This document shows, one piece after another, positions 33,701 to 46,020 of a stretch of DNA of 60,000 nt (positions within the stretch are counted from its first letter, which is position 1; every line of letters starts with the position of its first letter). Made by a program: the position numbers and the translations under genes. The stretch comes from Strigamia acuminata (lineage: Eukaryota; Arthropoda; Chilopoda; Geophilomorpha; Linotaeniidae), in NCBI GenBank assembly GCA_949358305.1, contig OX442314.1, positions 28,445,118 to 28,505,117 on the forward strand. Reading direction: 5' to 3'. Under the pieces are notes generated by a model. It did no database searches. It was given only the letters and a program-made list of their open reading frames with translations, and had not been told where the DNA came from.

Positions 33701-36700
33701 GTGGTTTGGAATAGTTTTGGTTTTTAGCAACCACAGCCAATGATAGCAAACTATTTAATTAAGAATTTTATTTTAATTAAATTAAGTGTGAGGTGGTACG
33801 TATTATTTTCATGACGGCCTGTGATTGGTTGAGAGATGCATTGAAATACATTGATGAAAATTCTCATTTCGTCGACTTTGCTAAAAACGGATAAGGTTAG
33901 GTCTGGGAAGGTCAAGGGAGGTCTAAGCCCCCCTTGTAAGAAAAAAAGAAGCTAAAACCTCGAGAACATCAAATTTAAGAAAACTTATGTCGAGGAAACG
34001 AATCGACATCAATGGGTCACAGCGCGTCATGAAAATAATACGTTCACGTCGGACATCAACGTAGCCACTGCCTATTATTTTACCAATCAAGTTCTGCAAT
34101 GCAGTTGATGAATTTCAATAGTTGAGGAGCGTGTTCTAGAATAGCCGACTGCAAATTGATCATAATTTTTGTCTCATGATCTGCAAAAGAAAATGGTATT
34201 CAAATACTGATTATCGAAATTCGCCAGAACACAGTTTGAGCTGCATTTGAAAAGTCATTTAGACTAAACAACATTTTCAAACAAACCGTTAAACTACTTG
34301 TTTAAATCCCAAATTCCAAGTGCATGTTTGTTGTTATTTGATCTGGTCAGCTTAACTGAGGGTTTTCTCGATCTAACTTTCAGTCAGTGAGGGCATGCAC
34401 GCAACATTTGAACAACAAAACATACAGCGAGTCCCCTACATACGAACATTCGAGTTGTGAACTTGCGGAGATATGAACTTCAAATTTTGCAACGACGCAT
34501 TAAGTTAGTTCGTTGTCTAGTACTGTACGACAGCTGTTGCACTTTTCGAAGTACGAATAAAAATTTGTTTAATATGAACCTTTATTAATTTCTTATAAAA
34601 AAAAATAAAAGTAAATAAGATTAAAAATATTTGTTTATAATTAGGATGAACAATTTTTCCACTTTGTACACCGTTGCTGGAACTCGTTCGTATGTTGGGG
34701 ACTTACTGTATTTAACTTGAACTAAACACGCTGCTTTCTCGAGTTTTTTCAGTGTCGCATCTCGTTCACTAAAATTTTTTTCAAAGTGAACTAAGTTCAA
34801 GTTCGTGAACTTGAATCAAAAGTTTACGTTCATTTTTCAGATTTTTTAAGAAATTAAAATGTTTTTTTGTTACATTTTGTGGATTGAGGATGACAAAAAA
34901 ACACTTTTTATTAGTAAAGCAGTCGTTTTCATCGCTTTCATGGCTGTTTTCGTTGTAAAAAGTCATTAGAAATGAATGTTTTGATGATGAAAACGTCATC
35001 TAAACATTTAAACTAACATTTTTGCAACGTTTTCATCATCAAACATCGTAAACGTAAACTTCGTTCAAGTTCACTCCTAAAAATGAACAAAGTTCGAATT
35101 TTTAGTTCATCTGTAGAGGTGAACTAATTCACAAACTTTGTTCATGAACGCAAACTAATAGTTTGCGGTCAATACAACACTGAGTTTTAAATAGCCTTTA
35201 AATGATCTTTTTTGCTTCTCATTTGAGAAAAAGGGTCTGTTATAAATGAATTGAAAGATTATTGAACCTGTAATTTCATGTTGGGCATCACCTAAAGCTC
35301 TGTGCAACTCTTGAAATAAAATAAAAAAAATATATAAGCTGTTCTCAGCTGTTTGGTAATTAATACAGCTGGAGTTACGCCCATTCATCATACCTAGAGT
35401 ACGTTCACTTCGGAAATATACCATTTTGTTTGAAGAAAACTTGATAAATAAATAAAAAAAAAAAAATTAATTGATTGTGTTTCAAGGTGAAATTACAATG
35501 GCTTCTGTTCTATACCACTAACTCCAAATCAGGAAGGTTCAAATTTCCTGTAATTTCCATATCTGGGGTCATTGGAATTTCCAGTAAATAACCCAACTGG
35601 GGTAAATAAACAACACAACAAGTTGTTATGATATGGCTCAGGTTTTCCAATTCTTCTTTAGCAACTTTGGACATCAATTCAGGCAATGAGTTGTAGTTCT
35701 GCTTCTCTGCAATACAATTTTACCATTAAACTTTTATTCAGTATTTCTTCAATTCTAAGACACTATAATTTCAGTATCGCTAAAATTAAAAACCTACTTC
35801 TGTCCAAATCTGTATCAACTCCCCATTTAACTACAAATCTACTTTGTAGTGACGATTCATCAAAATCAACCTGGAAAAGGAACCAATAGAAAGAGAACTT
35901 GCGTGATCTTTCAACTATTTCTTACGATGTTGTTTATGATTGAAGCTACATGACCCAAACTTGCCGTGTTCACTTCAGTAATCTGGTAAATGTGATGTTT
36001 TTAATATTTTAATTCATTTTGAAGAGAATTTTAATTATTTTACTTTTTTGAATAGATGGATTTCTTGCGATTGGGATTTGACTAGGTCTCCAATGAGTAG
36101 TGCATTGTACAAAGTGTTGTATAGAGATTTCCAATCTCTGACTGATGTTTCAGCATGAGCCATTCTGCCCAAGATGGTCTAGTATAAAAAATAACTTTGT
36201 TTAATGATGATTGTTCAATCTGTTAAAATTCATAAATAATTTCTCAAATTCTCAAAAATTTCTCAAATTCATCAAAATTTCTCAAATTCATCAAAATTTC
36301 TCAAATTCATCAAAATTTCTCAAATTCATCAAAAATTTCTTAAATTCATCAAAAATTTCTTAAATTTATCAAAAATTTCTTAAATTTATCAAAAATTTCT
36401 TAAATTTATCAAAAATTTCTCAAATTCATCAAAAATTTAGTAGAAAAATTCCTCAGTTTTCTCTAAAATTTACAAATTAATTTACCGGTAAATTTTTTAC
36501 ATGTGCCAACGACCTCTGTAAAGATAGAATGATATCTGTATTCTGCAACTGTGTGAAATATAAAATCGCCTCTTGTCTCCGTTGAATTATCTCAATATCA
36601 GTTGTCGGACGTAACATCATAATCCTTGCACGAAATTTAAAGTGATAAAAAAATTAATATTGTAAATGCCAATCATGATGAAACTGATATGCTGAAGTGG

Positions 36701-39700
36701 GTAGGTACTTCAAAGCTTTACTTCCTATCACAGATTTGCACCGGTTCAATATACCTACAATATTTTAAAGCAAAAAAATAAAATAAAATAAAATAAAATA
36801 AAATAAAAATAAAATAAAAATGTCAAAATAAATTATTACTACTCCGTACCGTATAAACTTAACCCTTCCTTTTGCCCATTGCCTATTTTGTAAACAGATG
36901 GATGCCATTCTTGCTGAAATATATGTAATGCCCTTCAAAAAAAATTAACAGATGTTTTGAAATGGTGTCACACAAATGTGTGGATCAACATAATAATAGA
37001 TTTGAACATTATAGGCACATTTTATTATTGCAGGCAAACACTTTGAAAAATAAAAATAGAAGAAAATAAAATAAAAATTTGTGAACATGTTGTGTTGAAG
37101 CATGTAAGCTTAACTCATCCATCTTCATCAATCTTAATTTATTGTTTACAACTGGAAAACATTGTTTTGTTCTTTCAAACCTAAAATCTCCCACAGAAGT
37201 GGGAACTGCAATTCAACAAGATAGAGTACTGGATATGCAAACACGAAATTCCTGAGTCATTCGTTGCCATTCAATTTACAAGTTGGTAAATTTGTGATTT
37301 TGTTATTAATCAAAAAATTGATCGTTTTTCGACACAGATTTCCAAATTATGTACAATTTTGCGCAAATTTTTTTTAAACGTTTAGAAAAATAATGAACAA
37401 AAAAATTTTTTAAAATTATTGTAATTTAGTTCTCATTTTGACTGAAATTTTCCCCTTAAAGTCTGTGTTTTCAGACATTAGGAAAATCCAATCGAGTGTG
37501 CAGTATTTAACTGGAATGTCGGTTCCCTCAAGGACTGTGGTTTTGATAAAAACTTTAAACGTGATTGGTCGGAACCCAAATGTCAATGGTTAGAGGATTT
37601 GGAAAAAAATTCCTAAATTTATCTTGAAGAAAAATAGACGTTTAACTTATCTGAAAAGTATTCCCACAGTTTGATTCTTTCCCATTGAAAAAAAAAACAA
37701 TTTTTCTTCCAAAATGCGACTTATTATACAAAAAAAAACCTTTCGCCAATTTCAGATTCGGCAAATTTCATTCCAATAATTTTATTTCCAGTACGCCTCA
37801 GCGCATTTCCGGTCAAACCCTCCTGACTATTTTAGATAGAAATCACTTGCTTCAATGTTCATGACCTTGGCATTGATAAACACGAATGATTTCAATTCAA
37901 ACAAGTTTCCATTTGTTTATACCAATGCACCGAACACCGAATACTTACCGAATATTACAATTAGGTAGAAAATTTAATAAAAAGTGAAATTGTAATGGAA
38001 AAAATTAAAATTTCAATCAAAAAAATGAAAATTTTAATGGAAAAAAGTGAAATTTCAATCAAAAAATGGAAATTTCAATGGAAAAAAGTGAAATTTCAAT
38101 GAAAAAGAGTGAAATATCAATGGAAAAAAATGAAATTTCAATGAAAAAATTGAAATTTTAGTGAAAAAATTGAAATTTTAGTGAAAAAATTGAAATTTTA
38201 ATGAAAAAATTGAAATTTTAATGAAAAAATTGAAATTTTAATGAAAAAATTGAAATTTTAATGAAAAAATTGAAATTTTAATGAAAAAATTGAAATTTTA
38301 ATGAAAAAATTGAAATTTTAATGAAAAAATTGAAATTTTAATAAAAAAATTGAAATTTTAATGAAAAAATTGAATTTTTAATATAAAAATTAAAATTTCA
38401 ATAAAAAAATTAAAATTTCTATGAAAAAATTGAAATTTCAATCAAAATATGGTAAACAATTGTAATAAGAACCGCCCTCGATTAAGAGCCACCGCTCAGG
38501 ATGCCCGTTTTAAATAAGAGCTGCGGCTCTGACACGAGAAAATACGATAGTTACTGAATATTAAAATTATCGAATATTAAAATTACCGAATATTAAAATT
38601 ATCGAATATTAAAATTACCGAATATTAAAATTATCGAATATTAAAATTACCGAATATTAAAATTATCGAATACCGAATCTACAGAATATTAAAATCTTTG
38701 TATTAACACGTCTAACTCACCTGAATGTATTTTCATCGACAGCCACAGTGTTTTCTCTAAAAAAAAAAAATACATTAATATTTAATACAAACAATATTTT
38801 TTTTTAATTTCTAAAAAAACCTACAATGAAAAATTATTTATTGCAATAATGGGCACGCAAATCCCCCGTTCCTCCAACTGCACTCCAATGCGATGTTTAT
38901 CCAAATATCGCAACAAGCCACCGAGTGCCCGAACCTAACAACAACAAAACAAAAATCTCCATAAACAAAATTGATCAAAATATACATCAAGGTGGGGCCC
39001 GGAGCCCAGTAGAGTAGTCCCGCTCCTCCTGCCATATATCCGGCCCCGTATTCACTTTTTAAGGTCATTGGTCTGAATTTGTTTTTTCTCACGATACTTT
39101 TATTCGAAAGTTCATTAACATTAGTTCAGTTTAAACGCGATAAATTGTTGTCATTGTTTGATTGATTTCGTTTTCTTTTTATTTAAGTCATTCAACCATC
39201 ACCGGATGTGGGTAGTTAAATAGAAATAAATAAATAATCGGAGAAAACAATAATACAATTTACCATCTTTAAAAATCGATTACAGTAATCGATTTTATTC
39301 TACCGTACTTACCATTGACACGGCTTGGAAATTGATGAGTGACGATATAAAAATCGCTCGATCAGCATCGGTTATTAATTTCGGCGTGTTCGGCAGTTGT
39401 AAATTTGCAATTCGTCTTTTGCTCGAATCTAAACCTAATTTAAAATTTATTTAAAAAAATAAAATTATCGTGTCTAACAAAAAAATCGATTACCAAAATC
39501 GATACTCGGGAGCAGGATAAGCAATTGCTGCGATCGATTTTCTTCTCCCGGGGTTTGACCCTTGTGGAAAAAATCTAAATTTTTAAAAAAAAAATTGCTA
39601 TAAATATTTAATTTATTACAAAAATAAAAAAATAAATATCATTTATTTATAATAATTTTTAAATTCATCGATAAATTCGTATTTACCGCTGCAAAAACAT

Positions 39701-41125
39701 CATTAAATCTCCCACTACAGAGCTACAAACGAGATTATGTGACGTCATTTGGCCTTACCTAAGCCGTTCAGCATCTGAATTAACAGTTCTTCCGTTTTGG
39801 CACTCGCTACGATGTAGTTTGGTTGAACTTGATAAATAACTAAATAAAAAAAATTAATTTATATATAAAAAAAAAATAATAATCTTGATTGCACGTGTAT
39901 CGAGGTAAATATGACGTGCTCGAGGAACTTTTAGTCCTTGGCACAATAACATTTACAGTAAAAGTCACGGCGTCACGTCCTTGGGATCAAAGTGAACCGA
40001 GCTTTGTATTCCACATTCGAGACTTGACCACAAACTTTGCATCTATTTATTCAAAATGACGTCACGTTTCGTTCCCAAACGGCAAAAATTTGAATTTCCC
40101 CCTCTTTTTCTCGAATAAGTTCGTCTAAATTTGTGAAAATCTCGAATTCCGTAAGAAAATTGCACTTACGTAACGGAAATTTGAGCTTAAATGGTTGGAA
40201 ATTATAGTTATTACCCTGTCTGAGAACTTCGAAATCAGATGCTATTTCGTACGTGTCAGTCATGATGAAAATTTGATGACAATTGGCGTCGTAGTACGCG
40301 ATTCCGAGTTTACTTCCGGCCCAAAACAAACTGAGATAAATCTGGAAAGAAGTAATAGATGTGAATAGAAATTTATTTGGCGAAAATAAATAGATGGACA
40401 GTTGTGTAAATTTGTTGAATGGATACGATTCGTGAGTTCTTTTACCCGCAGCCTCGTTTTCGGCCCAAAAGGATGTAATAATGAGGCTGGAGTGATGAAA
40501 TTGAACCCAACAAAAAATTTTAAATGTTAGTTTGGTAGGAATTTTTGCAATATTTGCCACTAGGGGTTAGGAAATGCACTTTGACCCCATTTTTTTTTAA
40601 CAGGTTGGAATGGAGAAATTAAAAATTAAAAATAAAGTAAAAAAAAATTCGAAAAAATCGAAAAGAAATTCGAAAAAATCGAAAAAAAATTCGAAAAAAT
40701 CGAAAAAAAATTCGAAAAAATCGAAAAAAAAATTCGAAAAAATCGAAAATAAATTCGAAAAAATCGAAAATAAATTCGAAATAAACGAAAAAAAATTCGA
40801 AATAATTTGAAAAAGTGAACAAAACCGAACAAAACTAAAAAAAAAAAAAAAACACTGAAGAAATTTCCAGAAATTTAAAAAAATTTAAAAAATTTGAAAA
40901 AAATTGAAAAAAAATTCGAAAAAATTTGAAAAAATTAAAAAAAATTCGTACAAAACTTACCCCAGTGAAAAACAAACAAAAATTCCAAAAATTTAAAAAA
41001 AAAATTAAAAAATTAAAAGAACAATGTTTTTTTTCCCCTCCCCCAGAGTCCCAGACCCATTTGCTTACTTCTTCAGTTTCATCATCTGAAAAGACGTCTG
41101 CTCGTTGTGATGCGTTAATATTCAT
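30771..41125 (-). CDS. MSH5: MutS homologue 5, complete 25-exon gene (810 aa)
   Basis: Seen: exons are 41069-41125, 40215-40341, 39759-39839, 39494-39574, 39313-39428, 38825-38934, 38721-38756, 36850-36932, 36709-36754, 36486-36624, 36044-36178, 35926-35982, 35798-35870, 35516-35706, 35394-35439, 35268-35309, 34084-34180, 33661-33750, 33469-33595, 33261-33410, 32426-32500, 32220-32357, 32026-32163, 31895-31965 and 30771-30897. All joins are GT-AG, the phases match throughout, and the sum is 2433 bases (810 codons plus TAA). Landmarks include [30 protein letters not shown], Walker A GPNTCGKS (residues 566-573), STFMIDLNQ, Walker B LVIIDE (641-646) followed by FGIGT, and a C-terminal KLDL motif. 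Known: MSH5 pairs with MSH4 as a sliding clamp on recombination intermediates in meiosis and promotes crossovers; it lacks the N-terminal mismatch-binding domain of MSH2/MSH6. The length is close to that of vertebrate MSH5 (about 830 aa). The start M is chosen as the only ATG near exon 1, followed by an acidic tail as in homologues. The gene appears intact. Confidence 0.95.
31638..31824. mobile_element. MITE family M187, copy 1 (187 bp)
   Basis: Inverted ends begin CAGTGTAAGCTCYGTAGACC, with TA outside both ends. The interior contains GTCCGGATGGGAGAGGGGAT. It lies in MSH5 intron 24. An equal-length copy is at 55332-55518. Confidence 0.8.
32795..33117. mobile_element. Diverged, reversed M187 relative (about 323 bp)
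   Basis: The ends TAGTGTAAGCT and AGCTTACACTA match M187. The interior has the M187 words in opposite orientation (CCCAGCAATGTTAAAT, CCCCATCCGGAC), plus an extra stretch of about 130 bases. It lies in MSH5 intron 20. TA follows the right end. Confidence 0.6.
33119..33190. mobile_element. Fragment of a pogo-like element
   Basis: CAGTCGAGCCTCATTATAAC, then GAATCGCAAG and a GGTTCATTATAAAG word, match the left end of the pogo-like elements at 43960 and 58305. The right part is missing. It abuts the M187 relative in MSH5 intron 20. Confidence 0.5.
33798..34043. mobile_element. TIR element, about 246 bp, in MSH5 intron 17
   Basis: ACGTATTATTTTCATGACG, then CTGTGA after two bases, is mirrored at the right end (TCACAGCGCGTCATGAAAAT). 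The element fills most of a 333-base intron. No coding capacity is seen. Confidence 0.6.
34425..34708. mobile_element. TIR element, 284 bp, TA duplication
   Basis: The ends read CAGCGAGTCCCCTACATACG at the left and, in reverse, CAGTAAGTCCCCAACATACG at the right, with TA outside both. It lies in MSH5 intron 16. Confidence 0.7.
34750..35182. mobile_element. hAT-like element, 433 bp
   Basis: The ends CAGTGT and ACACTG are flanked by AGTTTTTT and AGTTTTAA, a probable 8-bp duplication with two changes. The interior is rich in GTTCAAGTTCGTGAAC and GTTCACT words typical of non-autonomous hAT elements. It shares MSH5 intron 16 with the preceding element. Confidence 0.55.
36235..36440. repeat. 19-20 bp minisatellite in MSH5 intron 10
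   Basis: About ten copies of AAATTTCTCAAATTCATCAA and close variants lie between exons 10 and 11 of MSH5. Confidence 0.85.
37970..38455. repeat. 20-bp minisatellite in MSH5 intron 7
   Basis: About 23 copies of AATGAAAAAATTGAAATTTT; the central ten or so are identical or nearly so and the edges are degraded, the usual pattern of an array renewed from its middle. Confidence 0.9.
38553..38700. repeat. 16-bp array in MSH5 intron 7
   Basis: About nine copies of TTACCGAATATTAAAA, in which TACCGAA and TATCGAA alternate. The same words appear near 26.8 and 37.93 kb, so the unit is dispersed as well as tandem. Confidence 0.8.
40640..40810. repeat. About 20-21 bp AT-rich array in MSH5 intron 1
   Basis: About eight copies of a unit AAAATTCGAAAAAATCGAAA lie between the first two coding exons. 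They give open lysine-rich frames on the plus strand and phenylalanine-rich frames on the minus, which are repeat artefacts. Confidence 0.85.
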
Positions 41126-41383
41126 ATTTTTTCTATACGTCCTAAAAATAAAAATACAATTTAATGAAAAATAAAAATCATAAAAACATAGGGGATAGGA
41201 AATTTGCATTACAATGCCAGCTAGACAAAATCAATGAAATTGGAGCCACCTGACACTCGGTCTCGGCCCATAGACTTTGTGTCTGCATTTATATCGACAC
41301 AAATGACTCACAATTTGCACCCAAAATGAAAAAAACTAAACCCAAAAATAAATATAAAATTTCCAACTAAATTTAATACCACG

Positions 41384-41421
<38 letters not shown>

Positions 41422-42335
41422 AAAAAGACAAAAAAATTATTTTCAAAAACATTTTCTATCTCGAATTACGCAAACCCAGATAACACAAACCTAATTCTGA
41501 TCCAAAAATTGCATTATAATCCCTTAATCAACCCATGTGATAGATCAAACTGATTTTAAAAAAAAAAAAACACCAAACAAACAAAATAAACAAAATGGCG
41601 TCACGTTTTGACATGTTTTAACCACATTTAATCAAATCCCCTAACCAATTTTAATATCCACTTCCACAAACAAAATCTACTTTGTTTTTGACCATATTAA
41701 AACATAAAAAATGTTTTAAAAAAATGCGATCCTCTTTCCGGTGTTGAAAAGAGGTTTGGTTTTGACCTTGAACCAACGTCACACAATTCATTTCCTAGGC
41801 CCATTCTGATCCCGATTGAATCACCACGTCAACCTTCAAAACCCCTCACATTTATCCCAAACCACCCCCAAACCCCTTATAAAAATTCCCCTCAAAGAAA
41901 AAGCCAAAATAAAACCACCTGAATATTAAAAAAAACGAGCTGAAAACTCGGAAAAGCAACGATTCGAGGTAGCCATGAAAATAAGTTTAATTCCGAGTAC
42001 GATCAGACAATAGCCAAACCCTCATCCAATCCCGACTCATCTCTCTATGAACCGCTCTCTCCCATTGGCTCGCGCCAACCATCCCCCATAAGCCACCTCG
42101 CCCCACAACTTTCAACTTCACGTGACGTCTTTATTCCTCGAATACCCACAATCCACCCAACCCGATAAACATAAAGATGCCGTCATCACCGACCAATCAA
42201 ACGTCTCCAAAATGACATCATTCTAAAAATAACCAGCATGACTCATATATACATAGCCAAACCAGCCCGTGACTCATATTACCCTGTGTTGTGCATACAG
42301 ACAGATCGAGTATTGTGAGTGCCAGTCCCCGTGCG
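41126..42335. other. Intergenic block between MSH5 and Jun
   Basis: The two genes are head to head with 1.2 kb between start codons. It contains a poly-A tract of about 36 bases at 41381-41417. From about 41.9 kb the base composition rises, marking the Jun promoter (CCAATCAA at 42193, CRE-like TGACGTCT at 42123). Confidence 0.6.
42239..42276 (+). promoter_or_regulatory. Jun core promoter: two TRE sites around a TATA box
   Basis: The consensus AP-1 site TGACTCA occurs at 42239-42245 and again at 42270-42276, with TATATA at 42246-42251 between them. Known: c-jun promoters carry AP-1-type sites through which Jun regulates itself. If the TATA is used, transcription would begin near 42275-42285, giving a 5' UTR of only about 55 bases. 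A GACGTC element further up (42124-42129) could serve CREB/ATF or Jun-ATF dimers. Confidence 0.6.
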
Positions 42336-43061
42336 ATGGAGACGACATTCTACGACGACGTTGGCAAACAGTCGATGAAAAACATGCGCAAAAACATGAC
42401 TCTGGACTTCAGCAACCCGCAGCGGCCGACGAAAAAGGCCAAAGTGAGTCACAACACAACACTGCTCAGTTCCCCCGACCTCAACATGCTCAAACTCGCC
42501 TCGCCCGAACTCGAGAAGTTGATCATCCAACAAAACAATGGCGTCGTGACAACAACGCCCACCCCGACCCAGTTCATCTTCCCGAAAAACGTGACCGAGG
42601 AGCAGGAACTGTACGCGCGCGGCTTCGTCGACGCGCTCGCCGAGCTCCACAACTCCGACTCGGGCCTGAGCGAGAGCGGCGCCAGCGTCACGACAAATGG
42701 CGGCGGCGGCAACAACAACTCGTTCCCGTCGCCATTTTTCCCGGTTAACATCAAAGAGGAGCCACAAACGGTGCCCAGTTTGACCGGATCGCCTCCGATG
42801 TCGCCCATCAACATGGAATCGCAGGAGAAAATCAAGTTGGAGAGGAAAAGGCAGCGGAATAGGATCGCGGCGAGTAAGTGTCGGAAGCGGAAGTTGGAGC
42901 GGATCTCGCGATTGGAAGACAAGGTGCGACTTTTGAAGGGGGAGAACAGCGAGTTGGGCAACGTTGTGAGCAAGTTGAGGGAACAGGTGTGTCATTTGAA
43001 GGAACAGGTGATGACACATGCGAATAGAGGCTGTCAGATGATGGTTACGACGAATTTTTGA
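42336..43061 (+). CDS. Jun: Jun, AP-1 bZIP transcription factor (241 aa, intronless)
   Basis: Seen: one uninterrupted frame. Residues 1-8 METTFYDD match the start of vertebrate c-Jun, so this ATG is preferred over an in-frame one 45 bases upstream. In order: a delta-like JNK docking segment (about 21-37); the transactivation box [18 protein letters not shown] with S46 and S56 before proline; the TTTPTPTQF phosphosite block; PVNIKEEP; and the bZIP. The basic region (about 169-188) has [12 protein letters not shown], and the zipper leucines are L193, L200, L207, L214 and L221. Known: Jun dimerises with Fos, ATF or itself, binds TGACTCA and is activated by JNK. Lack of introns is usual for Jun genes. 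The protein is shorter than the human one (331 aa), mainly in the middle region. A GC-rich coding block in an AT-rich window is notable but normal for such genes. Confidence 0.97.
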   Translation: METTFYDDVGKQSMKNMRKNMTLDFSNPQRPTKKAKVSHNTTLLSSPDLNMLKLASPELEKLIIQQNNGVVTTTPTPTQFIFPKNVTEEQELYARGFVDALAELHNSDSGLSESGASVTTNGGGGNNNSFPSPFFPVNIKEEPQTVPSLTGSPPMSPINMESQEKIKLERKRQRNRIAASKCRKRKLERISRLEDKVRLLKGENSELGNVVSKLREQVCHLKEQVMTHANRGCQMMVTTNF

Positions 43062-43579
43062 GCCGCAATTGGATTTTTTGTGGATTTTTTCTGCAGTTTT
43101 CCGTGCCGGGGTACGTTGTTCGGGTTTTCCGACTACCCCGTGGATGAAGGCAACAAAATGGATGATTTTGTTGGGTTTTTTTTATTTTATTATTGTTATT
43201 TTTTTTTATTTTGGATAAAAAATATTCATCGTCGCATTCGTATAGTCTTTTAAAACGTGTAAAATTTTTACATTTAGACTGGTTTGAGAAGTGTAAACTA
43301 GTTTGAATGACTTTTTACGAATGCGTCGAATGTTTTTCGCTGTTTATGCTAAAAGCAGAAATATATTTATTCTTTTTCGTTTTAAAACGAAAATTAAAGC
43401 GTTTTTACTCGTCTACATTGATTTTTGAGCTCAAATCGTGTGAATATAATGTCTAAAGTGGCTAAAAAAAATTTACATCTATGCAATAATATTTTTATTC
43501 AAAATGATGAGGATAATATTATGAAAATATTATTTTTCTGCTTTGTTTTTTCATTGAAACTTTGCTATCAAACATTGTA

Positions 43580-43585
43580 AATAAA
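43580..43585 (+). terminator. Probable polyadenylation signal of Jun
   Basis: AATAAA lies about 520 bases after the Jun stop. The 3' UTR contains ATTTA-type words (for example ATATATTTATT near 43360), as in short-lived immediate-early messages. Confidence 0.45.
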
Positions 43586-43959
43586 ATTTTATAAAATTTC
43601 TAGATAAGTCTTTGTATTGCTTTACAATTAAATAAATTAAATGAAAAAAAAAATAACTATGCAATATTATAAGAAAAAAATATATATATATAAAATAAAT
43701 TTATATATACAAATATATATATATTTAATTTTTTTCTTCTTTTTTTTATAAAAAAAAAATGAACTAAAAATGTGCCTATGCTATAAAAAAAAATGCTATC
43801 AAAGTGATCTGTATGAAAATGAAGAATATAATTATTTTTAATTAAAAATTATATACTGAAAAAAGAAAAACTAGAAAATGATTTATGCCTCCTTTTTTAT
43901 TAAACTGCGGTCTGTTTATTCATCACAAACTCGTGATTTACGCTCTCCCACACTGTATA

Positions 43960-44127
43960 CAGTCGAAACTCTTTATAACAAATCGCGATATAACGAATTA
44001 TCGACATAACGAACACCTAAAAATGGCCGGTTTGGTCGGCTGGCCATAGAACACCATGTTAAAAAATTTCGATATAACGAATCGATTTTTCTGGTCCCTT
44101 GCGATTCGTTATAAAGAGTTTCGACTG
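43960..44127. mobile_element. pogo-like MITE, 168 bp
   Basis: The ends CAGTCGAAACTCTTTATAAC are mirrored at the right with one change, and TA lies on both sides. Subterminal GATATAACGAAT words repeat. The ends are the same as those of the 548-bp element at 58305, which keeps part of a pogo transposase. Confidence 0.8.
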
Positions 44128-46020
44128 TACAATCCGCGACTGAAATATTTCGTTTTTCAGTTAAAACTATGGCGCGAAGTGGACCGTAACCTAAATTATA
44201 AACTCCCGTGTTTTTGGGACAAATCGTGTGACGGATTGCTTCGGTCTACTTTCGCTTTTAATGCACGGATAAGAGTTTTTAAGAGCTACGCCGATTAAAC
44301 CGGTGGCGTAGCAAGCTCGTCGTTTTCCCCGAAAACAACGCCGTGGTTTTCAAAAAATTTTTAGTTGTTCGATTATTATTGTATTCGATGTCCTTATCGT
44401 TGTTTTTTATCATATATCGTTATTTTTTTATGTTTTTTTCAACTTTTTTCAACTTTTGTTGCATTTTGTGACGTTTATTTCCATCTTTTTCACCTTTTTG
44501 ACTATTTTTCCTATATTTTTACCTTTATTGGTTGGTTTTTCACAACTTTTCTCAAAAGCACATACCGTCAATACTCAAATATAGAACGTGGGACTCTGAT
44601 ACAACGCCGGTCTGAATTGACCAAAATTCAATATCGAAATTGATCAAAAACCCTAAAAAAAAATTTCGCGGGCAATCTGGATTTTGTAATTAGATTACAG
44701 TGTTTACGGTAACGCAACACTATGGTGTTATGTTTGGGGGGGGGGGGGAACGGTAAGGGGGCCGTGGAATTGAGAAGGGAAATCCTAGCTACGGCTCTGC
44801 TAAATGGCCCAGCAACCAAACTTAATCATTAACTTTTTGCTACGCCACTGGATTTAATTATTTTAATTATTTTTTATTCAGCAGAAATTTGGGCTCGCAA
44901 TAAACAATAAATAAATAATAATAAAAAAATTATATTTTTCCAAAAAAATTGATGATTTAATCTAGATCGAGATTTTCTTTATAGTCTACGATCATCAATT
45001 TTCGATTAGACAATCACCCTAGTGGTAAATTTGGGAATAATGACCTCTAGATATCGAGCCTGAACTTCGCAACCTTGGTTTGATCATTTTTATATATTTC
45101 TACAGTAGCGTAGCAATCGGGGTGCAGCACGTGGCCCATGGGCCCCCACAGAGGATGAAAATATACATATAAGTACACCCAATTCTCTTTTCACACGGTA
45201 TTTATTTACACGATTTTGATTTAACATGGCAGCAGAGGATGAAGAGATCGTCACAATTGGAATAAAATCACTTTTAGTGAAAAATAAAGAATAAATAGTG
45301 TGCAACTAATTTATGGCGCTTATTAAATGCAGCTAGTGTCTTTTTTTAACGTTTTTTTTTTTTAAATTGATTCTGCAAAATGAGAAAACGCTTTGCATAA
45401 TTTATTTATAATTTTAGCTTTCTAAGATATATAATTATATGTATGAATATTGAGGACAGGCCCGTCAGATTAGATGCGCATCAGGAAATTTGGGAAAGAG
45501 AAAATAGCTTTTCATTAACAGGATTTCCTCCAATTTGTTTTTTTTTTTGTTTTTTTTATTATATTATTTATTTGTTTATTTTTTTTTAAGCCTAACAGAT
45601 GGTGTTTGGGATTTCAGTCATAAACGAGTATTCATTCTGAACTGCGTTTGTCCTGAAAAAAGCATCAAACAGCTTTTCAATACCAAACTCAATCTGTCAT
45701 ATTAAATAAAGAAAAATAACCCATGACGTCCTAATGTTACAACTATTATAAACATAAACAACAATTTCGAATTGATGCGTGGCGATGGAGCGCCATCTAG
45801 TAGCACGATTAGAAAATGCGATTCAAAGGTGAAATACTCATCTTTCTGCATTTTTTCACAGAAAATTCTCTTGTTTTTTGGAAAATTGAGTTAATTTCAG
45901 GGCTATGAGTGATCGTTGAAGAGAGGAGTATATATAACATACAAATACAATTAGAATAAATGGAAATATTTGAATTATAAAAAAATTATGCAAAGTTATT
46001 TACGTTTTGGACAAATATTG

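Noticed and set aside
40051-40560. 169-codon minus frame taken as one gene
   Set aside because: Only the middle (40215-40341) is an MSH5 exon; the rest of the frame is intron read through its splice sites.
42279-43019. 246-codon antisense frame over Jun
   Set aside because: Shadow of the GC-rich Jun coding sequence; no motif and no promoter on that strand.
44056-44298. 80-codon plus frame near 44.1 kb
   Set aside because: It begins inside the pogo-like MITE and has no independent support.
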